A model generated the notes under the pieces. That model was not told the origin of the DNA. It made no database searches and worked only from the letters and a program-made list of their open reading frames with translations. A program made the translations under genes and the position numbers. This document shows, piece by piece, positions 24,801-35,210 of a stretch of 64,000 bases of DNA; the first letter of the stretch is position 1, and every line of letters starts with the position of its first letter. Origin of the DNA: Dromaius novaehollandiae (lineage: Eukaryota > Chordata > Aves > Casuariiformes > Dromaiidae); assembly GCF_036370855.1 (NCBI RefSeq), contig NC_088102.1, positions 43,251,835 through 43,315,834 of the forward strand. Direction: 5' to 3'.

Positions 24801-27369
24801 CTCAAAATGTCAAAATTTCCCATGAATAAGGCAGGGTATACCAATTTTAGTCCACCTCTGTTTTCAGTTTCTTCCTTCAGAAAATCTTTACCCCTTGTGT
24901 TCAGCTCTGAGAATGAGCTTTCATCTGTTAAAATGAATACACTAAAACAATATATATGAACAAAATGTGCAAATTCACTTCTAAAGAGAATCCTTCACAA
25001 TATGAAACCATTCTTCAAGTTATATTAAAATTTCTAGTTACTTCCACATGCACATGCCTGCCTTGAAACCACAGCCTTCCCTTATAAAACACAACTTATC
25101 TATCCTGCCTCAAGATTACTAGTAGAGAAGATAAATTCTATAAAGATGAACCCACAGAGGTATACAAAGCACTCACTTCTACTTTGGCATGCCATTTACT
25201 CACTGTTTTGGTAAAGAAACAGTACCTATAAAGAGGTGAGAGCCGCGTGTGGGGATTGCTAGCATCAGAGTGCTGTCCCATGGTGAGAAACATCAACAGC
25301 AACAAGCCTGTCCTGGTCATCACCAGGTATCACCAAGCCCACAGTGCAACCACTTGAGGTGAAGGGCAACATGCCTTCCCACAGGGAAAACAGCACATTC
25401 CTGGGATTCTAACTCCCATCTAGCTAACAGCAAGGAAGGGAGGGCCAAACTGCATGAGCATGCATTAAGCAAATATAAGATTTGGCCTATTTTATTTATA
25501 GGGCAGTGTCACAAAGCTGTTGATATTTAGTTCTGCCATTTTAGAGTCGTAGGTCCCAGTTCCAGCTCTGATTTGCCAACTTGCTGCAGGAGTGAGAGTG
25601 AAATAAAGAACATCAGTCAGAACTCAGGCTTGTGGTGGGCAGTTCATGCCATCTTCTCCTACACTGCAGGTATGGAAAAGTAACTGTCATTAAAAATATG
25701 AAGTACTTTACCAGCAAGACATTAAAAACTCTTGAAGATGCATTAAACTTGAGCAGCCTCCAAAAACTTTTTCAAAAACTGAATTTCTCATAATACTACT
25801 AAAGTTCCTGATTTCCCTGGCATATAAATGAATTGGACAGTCTCTCAGAGCTTTAAGTACTTATAATATGGCTATTTTTGATTGTCTATAAATCATCTTT
25901 AAGTTTTTGTTTTGGTGTGGTTTTTTTTTTTTTTTTTTAACTTTTTAAAATTTTTGTTCCTTGTCATTAGAAGCAAGGTGAATGGAACCCTCTTCAGTTT
26001 TACACAGTCCCTAGGAACTTCATAAAATTTAAAAGAAAGTAGTACAATTTAGAGCCATTTATGCTGTATGTTTTAGATATGTCCACGCCAGACTACAGGG
26101 GAGGATACAGTTCTAACTGATGAGTTAGCACTCTGTACTGCATACAATATCACTGACCTCAGAGATGCAAAAGCAAAACCTTAAAGGCCAAATAGCTCCT
26201 TTCCTGAAGGACAGTTTTGTTTCAATATATATTCAGAGACAAGCTAACTTCGAGATGGTGTTGCAGCATGCGGTTCTCTGTATTGCTAAAGTGTTATTAA
26301 TAAATTCTTGTTCTCTATTAACCACATATACAGCTCAGGGTTTACCTCAGCAGAATTCATTCTCACACTCGCTCGCCCACTGGAATAGTAGGGGTATTGA
26401 GCCAAACGATTCAATAGCCCTTTTCCATCTTTAACTTCTATTCTTCTGGTACTTATACAAAATCCCTACAAGCACGGCACAAAGTTTAAAAAAGAAAGCA
26501 ATAAAGCTATAGAGTAGTAATTGTTTCCCCCTGTACACCAGATTCTATCTCAGGATCAAAATGGCTTTGTGCATACACTGAGTAGTAGTATTATTGGTTT
26601 CTTGATATGGAGTATGCCAAAGTACAAAACTTTTTTTTCCAAAGCTAGGCCACAAGTTGATGCAAACAAAACCAATATTGCACACAGCATTTTAGCTTCT
26701 GTACTATGTGTCCTCCAATGTCGTAAGCCCGCAATTATCATGAGAAAAGTCCAGCTGGAGGTATCACCTACAAGTAGCATTATTTATTGCTTATGTATTT
26801 TTTCAAAACATATGTTCTGCTTGAAAACAATTCAGTGCCGATCAGCTGGTAGCATGAACAACAATTTAAGTTGTGGTCTCAGTAAAGGTAGGAGGGGGAA
26901 TTTGCTAAAAGCCGCACATTTCAGTTACAAAGCCCCAAGCGGCATATTATAAAGAGTCAGGCAAATATACGTTATAGAGCATGAAAAAAAGGACTAACTG
27001 TATGCCTTTAAAAGTGCAGTTTACGGGTGAAAGCTGCCAAATTACAGAGGGGATTTGCTGAGAAGAATGTGTTACTGCCAGCAGAGACAAAAGCATGCAT
27101 TCTGCCCCTTCCAAGCTCCTCCCCGTCTCCTGTCATGCTCACAGCAAGCAGCAGCTCAAAAACTGACAACCACAGACTCCGGGATTGGAAGGGACAAAAA
27201 ATACCTGCTGGTAAATGCTTGGAAAAATGTTATTTTGAAGATCTAATACCCGTGATCAGCAAACTCCCCACCTCCCAAAAAAATTCTGGCGGTACCAAGC
27301 ACAGTTTCGCGGCTGAGGAGAAATGTAGCCCGCACCTGACCGGCTTTTCAGAGTCGGCACTCGGAGAGA

Positions 27370-28880
27370 TTTGAAAACCAGGAGCGGCGGCGTGTGTTGA
27401 GCCACCGCACCGCCACGGGCGGCGAGGCGGGAGCTCCCCAGCGCGCGCGGGGAGCGCGGAGCACCGCTGCCCCCCGCCGCGCCGCTCCGCAGCAGTTCCG
27501 CTCCGCGGCGGCGCCCCCGGGCAGCCGGGGCCCGGGCAGGTCGCCCAGCGCCGGCCGCGGGTCGCCCCCGCGCCGCGCTCGCCCGGGCGCCAGCAGGAGG
27601 CGCCCGCCGGGGGCAGCGCCCGCCGGCCGCGAAGGCGCCCCGCCGCCCCTACCTGGTTGGTGTCCTCGCCGTGCTCCAGGTGCACGATGCCCTGGCTCCG
27701 GCCCTCCGTGTCGCTCAGCAGGTCATCCTCGGAGTCCTCGAGCAGCGACGAGGAGCCCGTGGAGGAGAGCGAGGAGGTGGAGAGCCGCCGGGACTGCAGG
27801 TGCAACGAGCTGTCCGTCCTCAGCCAGGCGCCTTCCGGGTGCGGCGGCGGCGCCTTGGGGCTGCCCTGCGCCTCCTCGCCCTCCTCGGCGGTGACGGTGA
27901 GCCGGGGGATGACGGGCGGCAGCACGCCGTTGGGGGGGCGGCAGCCCCGCTTGGCCGGGTCGGGCAGCTGCCGGGCGGCGGCGGCGGCCACGGCGGCGCA
28001 GCGAGCCTCGAAGAGGGAGCGCAGCTCCCCCACGCTCAGCCGCGTGGCCCGGCTGAGGTCGGGGCTGCTGTGCAGCCCCGCGCGCGGCTTCATGGCGGGG
28101 TCGGCGCCCGGCGCCGGCGGCTGGGGGCGCGCAGGGGGGAGCGCCGCGCCGCGCCGCCGCCGCCGCAACTTCTTTGTGGCTCAGCCGCCGGCCGCTGCGC
28201 GGAGCGCGGCCGCGAGGCTCATGTCCAGCCCGCCCGCCGGGACCGCCGGCTACCGTGCCCGCCGGTCCGGCGCCAGGGCCATGGGGGCGCGCTGAGCCCG
28301 CCCGCCGCCGCCGCCCCGCTCCGCCTCGGCGCTGAGGGGAGGAGCGAGCCGCGTCGCGGGGAGCCCCCGCCCGCCTCCGCCGCCCTTTTGGTTTCGCTTT
28401 CCCTGGGGCGGCCCCGCGGCTCCTCGCGCCCCGCCCCCCGCCTTACCTCCGCGCGGGCCGACGGAGGCTTCAACGGCCGCTGCCCGCCTGGCGCGCGCCC
28501 CGCGTCGCCTAACGGCCGCCCGGGCACGGCGGCTGCGCCGCGGCCTCCGCGCCACCCCTCAGCCCGCTGCCGCCGCAGGGAGGCGCCCCGGGCCCGTCCC
28601 GCCTTGGGGGGTGGGGGCGGCTTCCGCGCCCTCCCGCGACCTGCGCTGCCTCCGCGGCGCCCGGGGCGAGGCGGCGCCTGGCCGGGGCGGGCGCTGCTCG
28701 GCGCGGCGGTGCCCGCCGCCGGCCGGCGCCTCCCGGTGGGAGGCTGCGCCGCTGGCCCCGGGCCCGGTCTGCGGGGCGCTCCTGAGTTGTGTGTGCATCA
28801 GCGAGCGCCTTAGCTGCCGAGCTGCGCTAGAGGAGTTTCTCTTAACCCCCGCAGGCTGCTGAGTGGCCCCGGCCTCCTTT
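27370..28880. promoter_or_regulatory. ITPKA: CpG island over ITPKA exon 1 and its promoter
   Basis: About 1.5 kb of very GC- and CpG-rich sequence, with sharp transitions to AT-rich flanks. It covers exon 1, the 5' part of intron 1 and about 800 bp upstream of the start codon. Several GC-box sequences lie upstream of the ATG, for example the C-rich cluster at 28428-28442 (GGGCGGGG on the minus strand). No TATA box was seen at a sensible distance, which fits a dispersed CpG-island promoter. The exact transcription start cannot be placed. Confidence 0.85.
27653..28093 (-). CDS. ITPKA: ITPKA exon 1: N-terminal actin-binding/regulatory region of inositol-trisphosphate 3-kinase A
   Basis: First coding exon of the kinase that phosphorylates Ins(1,4,5)P3 to Ins(1,3,4,5)P4. 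It encodes residues 1-147. The ATG at 28093-28091 is the first in its frame after an in-frame TGA at 28183-28181, and it has G at -3. Recognisable ITPKA features in order are SVGELRSLFEARCAAV (about 20-35), PVIPRLTVTAEE (about 61-72), a basophilic phosphosite-like RRLSTSS, and the serine/acidic stretch STGSSSLLEDSEDDLLSD. In mammalian ITPKA the N-terminal part binds and bundles F-actin and localises the enzyme to dendritic spines; I infer the same here. The exon ends on a complete codon (EDTNQ) at a CAG|GTAGGG donor. Residues are Ala- and Pro-rich and the DNA is very GC-rich, as expected within the CpG island. The N-terminus argues for the A paralogue over ITPKB or ITPKC. Confidence 0.93.
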
Positions 28881-29726
28881 TCTGAATGAATTTCTCCAAA
28901 TACCCCCCCAGCTCCTCATCTACTGAACTCCCACTCTCCCTAAAATGTAACCTCTGCTGGGTTGCGGCACGTGCTGTAATTGCAGATATTAAGACCTTTG
29001 GAACAGGAAAGGCGTCCTACCTGTAGGGTTGCATCAGCTGAGATGATTAGTAAAGTTAATAATTTGGGAACCAAATGCTGAAGTCTTCAACGTAGTTTTT
29101 GCTCATTTGCCTCATTGTTTCCTTGTACTCTCCCATCTGCCTCCAGCCATCTGTCGTCTCCTGCCTCAGACTGGGAGCTCCTGGGAGAAGGGCTGTGCTT
29201 GCTCAACACATAACGCAACGTGCCGCTAGGTCCTGCAATAGTATAAATAAGGATTTGTTAGCCCATCTCAAAGCTTTCCAATTATTTGGTTGGAGTTGAC
29301 TGTTTTATAGTCTCAGTCCTGCCCACAGTGTCTGAGAAGGCCTGTTTCACCAGGCAGCGCGCAAGGTGCATGCTCGTGAGCCGACGGCTGCGCTGCTCAC
29401 AAATCACAGAGCCTGGAAATGCCGAGGAGCAATTGCGAAGAAAGCTCCATAAGTGAAAATATAGGCGTCTTTAGATGCCTTGCCTAGCCACTAGTTTTGC
29501 CGATCTAAATTTCCAGCTTAAATCGCCGTGTCTTGTGGTGGATTTCTCTGTGTAGAAGCCGTTGCAACCATTCTCGCAAAGACCTGCCGAGCTGTGTGTC
29601 GTGAGTGAGGCATGGGTGACAGCTACTGCAAAGCTGGGTAAAAACATCAGAAGTGCAGTGCAAAAGAAAATGGTTGGCAGTATGGCGTTTCCCCAACAGA
29701 CAGAGATAGAAGCAATGGGTCTGTAG

Positions 29727-29777
29727 GTAGATATTTCTTCATGGTAGATATTTCTTGATGGTAGATATTTCTTCATG
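29727..29777. repeat. 17-bp tandem repeat, 3 copies
   Basis: Three contiguous copies of gtagatatttcttcatg (29727-29743, 29744-29760, 29761-29777). The middle copy has one C-to-G change. Confidence 0.95.
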
Positions 29778-30375
29778 GTAGCCAGGAACAGGGTAAAGTT
29801 CTTTCTGTAGAAAGATACAGCCGCCACCTTTATTATTAGTTTTGTGATTCATTTTTAATTTTATAGTGCAGAAAAGCAATCTTAAAATATTAAGACTGAT
29901 TAGGCCTGATGCATATGTAAAATTGTACCAGAATGATGAAAAGCATGATTTTAACTGATGGCTTTGTAAGAAGACTCATTTAGAGTGCTGAATTTATAGA
30001 AACAGCAGAAAACAAAGTAGCCAGTTTTAAGTGAGAATAAAAGATCACACACAAAAAAGTTGGACCCATTTAAGTATATAAGTAACTGTCATAGCTTCAG
30101 TTCTGTAGACAAACAAGATAGAAAAAGAGTTTATTCACAGCACAGAGATAAATGCATGCTTCCACAGGCCAAACAGGAATTTCAGGAAGCCCTTCTACAT
30201 GTGGAAAGGCGATTCAGCTTCCAGCATCTCTTAGCCACTGCTGTGTGTGCTGATCCTATGATTATAGGATTGTGTGTGATCTGTGATTAGGAAATCTTAC
30301 TTCTAGCAGCTGTTCTGAGACCATCAACTCACTTCACATAGGGCTACGATTAGTTAATAATAAAATTATAAGATA

Positions 30376-30452
30376 TAATTTTAATAAACTAAATTTCAGC
30401 TAATAAAGATAGGTGCAAAATACATGCAGTACATTTAATTTTAATAAACTAA
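30376..30452. repeat. Pair of identical 17-mers 60 bp apart
   Basis: The sequence taattttaataaactaa occurs at 30376-30392 and 30436-30452 within an AT-rich stretch. The spacing is exactly 60 bp; it may be the trace of a small local duplication. Confidence 0.8.
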
Positions 30453-30842
30453 TGCATACATAAAAATAGAAAATGATATTTATTTTTAATAACATAAATT
30501 AATGGTGATTTGTTGGATAAGATGAGGTAAACTTAGCCGCTTTTACAGTGTCAGCTTTAAAGAACTACTGATCTCTTAAGTTTGCGTAAGATTTAACCTG
30601 AAGACTTTAAACACTACAAGAAGTTTCAAGAGATTCTTCAGTCAAACAGGTATGATCACATTAATCTGTAAATGTACAACCGTTTTAGCAGACAGGGTGG
30701 GGATTCCCGGCCTAAGGTTGGACAGGCAAAGTGCTAACAACTTGTACTTTACACTTGGGAAATGCTGCGTTCTGGACTGCAGGGTGCTGTCAGCATTCAT
30801 TAATGATGCTTGGCAAAAGTTAATCTGATAAGATGCAGGTAT

Positions 30843-30983
30843 GTCTGTCCCTGTTTTACAGATGGGTAAACTGATATACAGACAGTAAATGAGGTGACTA
30901 CAGTCGTATAGTGAGTCAGTGGCAGAACAGAGTGCGTCAGATTTGCTGCCTGCTACTCTAACCACCAGATCACGTTCCCACCT
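30843..30983 (+). mobile_element. MIR-like SINE
   Basis: The order 'ccctgttttacagatgggta', 'aactgatatacagacag', 'gaggtgactacagtcgtata', 'gtgagtcagtggcagaacag', 'cctgctactctaaccaccag' follows the MIR consensus closely (cccattttacagatgaggaaactgag... gtgacttgcccaaggtcacac... agtggcagagc... gctcttaaccacta). This is a tRNA-derived SINE core known from amniotes. Plus orientation; no function inferred. Confidence 0.75.
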
Positions 30984-33797
30984 CCAGGGGTATTAAGTCA
31001 TGTTTATCGCCGTTGTTCTTATTCATATTAGTGTTACTTCTTAAATGCTGTGGTTTCAAATTTCACACACTCCTGCTACAAAGAGAACTTTCTGCCTTTA
31101 TTTATATTGGCAAAAAAAAAGAAAAAACATTCCCATGAAATCCTTATCTAAACATTATTATCATCAACATATTGCCTATTTTTACTCCCTTTAGTTTGCA
31201 TTCATATCGGATATCTAAGCCTTGTACAAAGACAAAAAAGAGTGCTACGGACATTTCTAACAAGTTTGAAAGCTTTCATATGGACAAGAGTTTAAATATG
31301 ATCTAGAGGGGAGGCTTGGTTTTAACTTGACCTGCTTAGCACGTATAAAATATTTCATTGTCCATGTGCAGTTTCTCACACAGTATAGTGCACATCAGCC
31401 ACACCTCTGAATTCCAACGCGAGCAAGGCCTACGGAGACCTGAAAAGTAACTGAGAGTTGTGGTTCACGTGTCGTTTCCAGATACAACCAATACAAGCAA
31501 GGTAACGTTTACAAGAAATTATAGTATCTTTTTCTGGGCCAACTGATATAATTGGGAAAAAAAAGATGAGAAGACTTTTGCATATGAAGGCCCCTTCTCA
31601 GGAAGAAGGGCACATGGGCCTGAAAACTCACCTGTCCCTTCCAGCAGTAGCAGTCCTTCTAAGGGAAGCTCCTACCTCTCCCGCAAGCTTTTCATGATAA
31701 AGTCTACGGTTCCCCCCAGTGGCTGAAATTAAGATCACAACCCCACGTGGAAAGTAAATGAGAAAAGTGAGGGGTTGACTGACTTCTCATGGGGAAGGGC
31801 AAAGATCAGGAGTAGCTCTGTTGAGAGGTATTTCTGCTCTGCAGGGAAAAGGGGCGAGTGCAGCAGGACCTGGGCAAGCCTTGCTGGCAGATAGCAGTGG
31901 CAGCAAGGGTAGAGAGTGAATGCTTTGTCCATGACCAGCCTCCAGGTACAAACAGGCTGTGCCCCCGACTGTGTTTTAGTTGCTGCCTCTTTGCTGCCCG
32001 CTAGAGTAAGCGAGTAAGTTAGCGCATTACAGTCACATCCTCGTTTTATCATACAAACAACCAATTGGAATTATCCAACTGCAAAGCTACTGCATGCAAG
32101 AGGAGAATGAGATTTCCAAACCAGGTTATATGACGTGAAAGAAATCCTTGCAATAAGTGGGAGCTGTTTGTTTTTCAGACTAAATTTCATAGGCTATTTG
32201 CCAAATTCCTCTGTGCAAGACTTGGAGACTTTTTGATATAAACTCTGGATATCTGCTCTGTGAATGCCGTATGAAAAATGATGTACGAACCTGGTTTTAC
32301 CTCCAGAACCTAGTCTCTGATTTTTTAGATGATAATATGGTTAGTTATTAAGATGTTATTAAGTGACACAAACTATGCCTCAGCTGTCCCCTGCCCTACC
32401 TGTCTGGCCCAGAATTTGTGGATCAGCATGTGCAGAAATCGCTTCTGTTCCTCAGTCCCACAGCCAGCTCAGGTGTTAGTACCCCACAGTATAACTCCTG
32501 AGCAACCCAGATGCTGGGAAAAGTTCATGACTTGGAAGGGGAATCTAAAGCTGTTGGAGAAACACAAGAAAGATTATGTTGGTTTTAAGCAGTAGAATGA
32601 AGTTTGTTTGGATGCAGATTCCAAGGATGTGAGAGTTGACTTAATAGAGGATACAGATCCTCATCCAGGAGGGAGGCGCTGTGTTTTGGTGGAAGTGAGC
32701 ATGGTTGTATTGGACTGAGTGGATGTGTCAGATGAACCTTAAACTACGGAGGTCCCCTCGTGGCTGAAATTAAAATTACTTTTCCAAACTGTACCTGAAC
32801 AGAAGTACCGGGAACTATTTAACTACTCATCTGTAATAGGGGGAGCTAATAGGGGGACAATATGCCTCAAGCACAGCCAGATGCCATTGCTCCATAGGAA
32901 AAGAGATTGCAGGTCTTTGGGACCATAAAATGAGAACTGTGATGGTGAGAAAAGACACAAAGACAGGAAAGGGGAGAAGGAGGGCACACAGCACCCCTGC
33001 TACCAAAACGACTTACAGTAGTCTGCTGATACAGAGTATAGGGAAGAAAGAGGTGAAGAGAGAAGGGTCACAAATGAAAGGAAAACAGTGGGGAGAAAGA
33101 GCACTTTTCTGCCACATCTGTTCCATCTTTTGTTGCAATATTACTGTTCTTACTGTTTTTCATTATGAAAGGGGAAGAGAAAGGCCTGTTCTTTCCACTT
33201 CTCTCTCAGCCTATCACCAATACTTTTCTCCCTAGCACTCTTACTGCTGGCAGTATACCCAGGTATAAAAGGGAGGCGGGGAAGAGGAGCAGGGCTGGAT
33301 ATGCTACTGCATGACAGGAAGAGTGTGCTGGCAGGAGCAGCCAGATGAGTAAATGGTAGCAGCATCACTGGCTGAGGATGGCAGCTGTGGGCTGGTTGGT
33401 TTGCCATTTGAACAGTGTGCTCCCTCCTCTCTTAGAGCGGCTGCACATCAGTGGAAGAGCATCTGAGATACTCACATGGTTTCTGCTTGTGTTTTGCCTG
33501 TTCTTGGATTAAATAAAAGATTCAGCTTCCACAACTGTCATTTTAGCACAAAATCCATGTAAAAATGTAATAACAAAACAAGAGGAAGTTTTGCCCTCAT
33601 ATGAAATGATTAGAGGTAACACTTTACCATAACAGCTATGTTCCTCATAGTTCCCTGTGAACTGAGAACTGACTGAGAGCGTCAGTATGATTTAAAGATA
33701 AGTCCTCTTGGTGAAATCATTTATTAGCTTTACACTTTAAGTAAGCACAGTTGTTATTTCTGGCTAGCCATTTATAACCCCCTCAGAACCAAGGGGC

Positions 33798-33895
33798 CAT
33801 ATTCTGCCTATGCTTACAGTAATGATTACATTAAATTTTGTGGAATTACTCCTGATTTTTAATAGTGTAAAGAAGAACAGGATATGACTTATCAT
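33798..33895. repeat. Ancient inverted-repeat element (sauropsid type)
   Basis: Reads 'ggggccatattctgcctatg', then 'ttacagtaatgattacat', then 'tggaattactcctgattttt', 'agtgtaaagaagaacagg'. This follows the order of an old nonautonomous element in sauropsid DNA (ggccaaattctgccc... gttacaccagtgtaaat... gagttactcctgatttacac... gtgtaaaggagatcagaat). I recall the pattern but do not know its formal name. Confidence 0.45.
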
Positions 33896-35039
33896 GTACA
33901 CAGGCAGACTGTTTCTAGAGGTTTAATTTCACCTGTTCGCCTTGCAACCTAAGGGTTAACTTGAAGAATAATTGTAAGTTATACCCTATCAGAAGAGATT
34001 AAAATGTATCTCAGCAAGAGGCTATTCCACTTCTAATAAGTCAGAAAGTAAAAGTTATAAAAAAATCTTCAGTTTATTAAGAAAACTGAAAGACTGACTT
34101 AGCATAACTAGTTTAGATTTTAGCAAAGATTAAAGCAGAATCTAATGCTTTCCACACAGAGCGTCACTAATAATATTTATTCCTACAAAGGATCTGGCAT
34201 GGTAGCCAAATTTAAATGGTCTTCTTAGTGATGGATATTATTAGACAAATGTGGTCAGAAGTTTATACCCCAGCTGTCATAGACGTGTGTTCCCCATTTA
34301 AAATGAGAAATTACTGGAGAACTCTTAAAACTTCTTACTGAGCCGCACAGCTTGCTCTGCCAGTTCATTTTACAGTGCTGCGCTAGAAGGCAAATATATT
34401 CTGTGAAATCAGAGGCACACCCTAGAAGTAATGATGACATCATACGAGTATATCTTCAGGAAAAAGGCAAGCAGGAATAATTACTAAGCAATGAAGAAGC
34501 AATTTTGGTTTTGTGTAAGGATCTATTTTGTGCTTGTCCAAAAGTACTTACACTTAGAATGTTTTCAAGAGTTTTCTAGATTACATAGGTGCTCTTTAGC
34601 ATGACCTAATTGCAAATTAGTTCCAATCTGCCTATAACAGTGTTCGTTTTGTCCTGCGTATGCCAGAGCGCCTATTGGCACATCCATTTGTCCCATTTTT
34701 TGCAGGTTAGTACGATGAAGAAATTGAGAGATTTTTATTTACAAGACTGTTGTATTTCATGTGGAATCAGCTGAAATAGAGAATAAAAATAGAAATGCAG
34801 GCTAGAATAAAAATAAAGTGGTTTGCAAATATATTCAGGAAAAGTTTCCTCTGTTTTTGGTTTGGTTTGGGGTTTTTTGGCCCCAGAAAGCAAAATATTT
34901 GCACACTTCTCAACTGCTTAATAGCGTTTACACTTGCTTTCCTTACTTGAAGGAACAAACTTAGCACTGGAATTCGGAAGCAGTAAGAGAAAGACATTTC
35001 CAAATCCGCTGCCAGCGTCAGCTTTGTGCCTCATTAGGT

Positions 35040-35210
35040 AGCGCAGGGGCGGAGGCCCCGGCGCGGGCGGGTTTCAGCACTCGGGACAGCTCCCGCCCCG
35101 CCCCGCCCCGCCCCGCCCCGTCCCGCCTCCAGCCTGGGAAACCCGCCACCCCCGCAGCGCAGCCCCTCGCCCACACGGAGCGCAACTTTCGGCTTTCCCT
35201 ATAAACCAGA
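35040..35210. promoter_or_regulatory. Small orphan GC-rich/CpG block with tandem GC boxes and a TATA-like motif
   Basis: About 130 bp of GC-rich sequence inside AT-rich intergenic DNA. At 35092-35127 the pentamer CCCCG is repeated about six times, giving overlapping Sp1/KLF-type GC boxes and, on the minus strand, four or more G4 tracts able to form a G-quadruplex. On the plus strand a TATAAA lies at 35200-35205, downstream of the GC boxes, as in a TATA-type core promoter facing right. No gene that it could serve was recognised. Confidence 0.5.

Larger units (their letters stand above)
4841..27652 (-). other. ITPKA: ITPKA intron 1 (about 22.8 kb)
   Basis: The intron runs from the CAG|GTAGGG donor at 27652 to the ttccag acceptor at 4841. 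It carries the simple repeats at 7986, 11324, 12714, 17085, 20923 and 21857, the LINE remnants at 15290 and 20130, and the short sauropsid-type motif at 5900 and 7168. Elsewhere it is plain AT-leaning DNA with only chance open frames. No coding exon of another gene was recognised on either strand. Confidence 0.85.

Noticed and set aside
27186..27200. 'gggattggaagggac' as a possible CR1 3' end
   Set aside because: Only one short word matches; the flanking CR1 sequence is absent.
28094..28168. 25-residue N-terminal extension of ITPKA exon 1
   Set aside because: It would start at a TTG, and there is a TGA in frame shortly before. The first ATG in frame is at 28093.
27671..28813. 380-codon plus-strand open frame in the CpG island (and other GC-rich frames at 27394-28862)
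   Set aside because: Product is low-complexity Arg/Ala/Gly/Pro with no domain. It is antisense to ITPKA exon 1, and stop codons are rare at this GC content.
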